A stretch of DNA of 6,946 bases from Desulfurococcales archaeon. GTDB taxonomy: Archaea; Thermoproteota; Thermoprotei_A; Sulfolobales; NBVN01. The stretch is from the NCBI GenBank assembly GCA_021160415.1, contig JAGHCP010000002.1, positions 1-6,946 of the forward strand. The letters run 5' to 3'. A program made the position numbers and the translations under genes. Below, one piece after another: positions 5,928-6,946 of this stretch (position 1 is the stretch's first letter; every line of letters starts with the position of its first letter). Below the pieces are notes generated by a model, which did no database searches, was not told where the DNA came from, and saw only the letters and a list, made by a program, of their open reading frames with translations.

Positions 5928-6662
5928 GTGAGGAGGGAAGTAAGGGAAAGGATTCCGATAGCATATGTTCCCATTCCAGGCAGGTCAAATCCCGTAGCAA
6001 TTGTATCGACCTATAACTCATTAATTATTGACGTGAGTCTAGGGGAGCATTCCGTTGTAGGGGGATCGATTAGCGAGGCTGTGGCGAATATGGTTGGCGC
6101 TTTCCTGAGGAGGCTTGAGAGGGTTGTCGGCGAGATACCTCCTCTAGAAATCTCGGTTTTCGCTTCCGGCTCCATAATTGACTCATTTACGTATGCCGCA
6201 GTCACTAATGCGGTTCTGGAGTTCCTCGGAGGGAAGCTTGACTCCGATATGATTAGGGCTGCTCAGGAAATCGATAAGTTCTTGGGATGCGACCACTCCA
6301 TACTAGCGTTGAGGGAGTTCCCACTCAGGGGTTCTCTCTACATTTGGAGGGATGGTGAAGGGGGCGTGGATTCCGAGGCTCCTGTGGTAGTGGATGTCAA
6401 TGAAGATGAAGTGGTTGAGATGGTTTACAACCCTCCCCCCTACTTAGACATGATCACACATCTTGCTGGAGTGGCGACTATAGATTCATTCAAACTTCTT
6501 AGTGAGGGTAAGGTGCCAAACACTTTGAAAGTGCTGAATGCTTTATGGCATGCTCTTTACGGCATCCCTCTCAGAAGCTGGAAGGTAATGCCTTACGCTG
6601 CAATTAAAGATGTTGATGGTGCAAGATTCCTTGAAATAAAGGAGGTTGGGTTTTTGAGATGA
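5928..6662 (+). CDS. Unrecognised protein in the mevalonate-kinase position; possible degenerate GHMP-kinase relative
   Basis: I do not recognise this 244-residue protein as a known family with confidence. It has no signal peptide and no membrane segment. Residues 9-38 (two strands with GRSNPVAIVSTYNSLIIDVS) resemble the early strands of mevalonate kinase. LEISVFASGSIIDS (73-86), followed by a helix with AAVTNAVLEFLGG (90-102), lies where GHMP kinases have their PxxxGLGSSA loop and helix. EIDKFLGCDHSI (114-125) then RGSLYIWRDG (134-143) lie where they have the catalytic Asp segment and a following strand. The glycine/serine ATP loop is absent and no C-terminal GGxGG-like motif is seen; it ends MPYAAIKDVDGARFLEI. 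If related, it is probably not an active kinase. I prefer GTG 5928, six bases after GGTG (5918-5921), over GTG 5919, which overlaps that motif. The stop overlaps the isopentenyl phosphate kinase start as ATGA, suggesting coupled synthesis and a role in isoprenoid metabolism. Confidence 0.8.
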   Translation: MRREVRERIPIAYVPIPGRSNPVAIVSTYNSLIIDVSLGEHSVVGGSISEAVANMVGAFLRRLERVVGEIPPLEISVFASGSIIDSFTYAAVTNAVLEFLGGKLDSDMIRAAQEIDKFLGCDHSILALREFPLRGSLYIWRDGEGGVDSEAPVVVDVNEDEVVEMVYNPPPYLDMITHLAGVATIDSFKLLSEGKVPNTLKVLNALWHALYGIPLRSWKVMPYAAIKDVDGARFLEIKEVGFLR

Positions 6663-6946
6663 CTACAAAATTGAAGGTTGTTAAGATAGGAGGCTCAGTC
6701 ATAGCTCCGAAAAAGGAATCTCTAAGTGCAGACGTTCCCACAATATTGAGGCTTGCCGAAGAGCTCAGCCGTTTCATGAGGGAAAATCCAAGCGTAATGG
6801 TCGCCCTGGTGCATGGTGGTGGTTCCTTCGGCCACTTCCTAGTTAAGGAATGCGAGAAGGAAGATGGGTTTTTAGGGAAGGAATGCTTCAGCAGGGTGGC
6901 GTTCTTCATGGATGAATTAGGCAGAATCGTAACGGAAGCCATGCTC
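6659..6946 (+). CDS. ipk: Isopentenyl phosphate kinase (N-terminal part, 3' end outside window)
   Basis: The 96 visible codons begin MTTKLKVVKIGGSVIAPK, the first lysine/glycine-rich nucleotide-binding segment of the amino-acid kinase superfamily (KIGGS, 9-13). The second motif, VHGGGSFGH (about 57-65), is diagnostic of isopentenyl phosphate kinase; its final histidine is the conserved residue that contacts the substrate phosphate. The enzyme converts isopentenyl phosphate plus ATP to isopentenyl diphosphate, the last step of the archaeal modified mevalonate pathway feeding membrane lipids. Many family members carry Tyr/Gly residues after HGGGSFGH; here the loop is FLVKECEKEDGFLGKECF, within normal variation as far as I can tell. 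The ATG overlaps the upstream stop as ATGA. The only nearby purine-rich motif is GGAGGT (6641-6646), 12 bases away, so initiation may depend on coupling with the upstream gene. The rest of the gene lies outside the window. Confidence 0.9.
   Translation, partial: MTTKLKVVKIGGSVIAPKKESLSADVPTILRLAEELSRFMRENPSVMVALVHGGGSFGHFLVKECEKEDGFLGKECFSRVAFFMDELGRIVTEAML

Noticed and set aside
5928..6662. Annotation as an active mevalonate kinase from gene order alone
   Set aside because: The GLGSSA-like ATP loop, the N-terminal GEH substrate segment and the C-terminal glycine-rich motif are not found where expected.
6604..6942. Minus-strand frame of 112 codons
   Set aside because: It lies opposite the end of the unknown gene and the start of isopentenyl phosphate kinase, whose motifs are clear.

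Overview
This window is a slice of an archaeal chromosome, most likely a thermophilic member of the Thermoproteota (Crenarchaeota). The archaeal assignment rests on the presence of eL18, RNA polymerase subunits D and N, an archaeal-type uS4, and isopentenyl phosphate kinase, together with GGTGA-type ribosome binding sites and a TATA/BRE promoter. Arginine is encoded almost entirely by AGG/AGA, which is common in thermophilic archaea. The N-terminus of uS4 closely resembles crenarchaeal proteins known to me, but I could not run a phylogeny, so the rank is uncertain.

Layout: positions 1-516 (minus strand) hold most of a left-handed beta-helix acetyltransferase of the WbpD/WlbB type, whose 3' end lies beyond the window. 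A short divergent intergenic region (517-653) carries a strong TATA box for the plus strand, a probable minus-strand promoter, and two inverted repeats. From 654 to 5042 runs the conserved ribosome/RNA polymerase operon in the order rps13, rps4, rps11, rpoD, rpl18e, rpl13, rps9, rpoN, rps2. It is followed by a Memo-family gene, an unrecognised gene of about 244 residues, and the beginning of isopentenyl phosphate kinase at the right edge. All plus-strand genes are co-directional, with gaps of at most about 40 bases and several ATGA or GTGA start/stop overlaps, so they look like one long transcript with translational coupling.

The operon couples the translation machinery (uS13, uS4, uS11, uL13, uS9, uS2, eL18) and RNA polymerase assembly (D, N) to archaeal membrane-lipid synthesis (isopentenyl phosphate kinase). 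The most interesting item is the gene at 5928-6662. It sits where many archaea have mevalonate kinase, and its secondary-structure pattern resembles a GHMP kinase. It lacks the glycine/serine-rich ATP-binding motif and the C-terminal glycine-rich motif, and it is short. I propose that it may be a non-catalytic or repurposed mevalonate-kinase relative. Other points of note are an RpoD subunit with two complete 4-cysteine Fe-S motifs, the absence of rpoK next to rpoN, stop codons buried inside Shine-Dalgarno motifs, and the inverted repeats between the divergent promoters. Most of the window is otherwise ordinary, highly conserved core genome.
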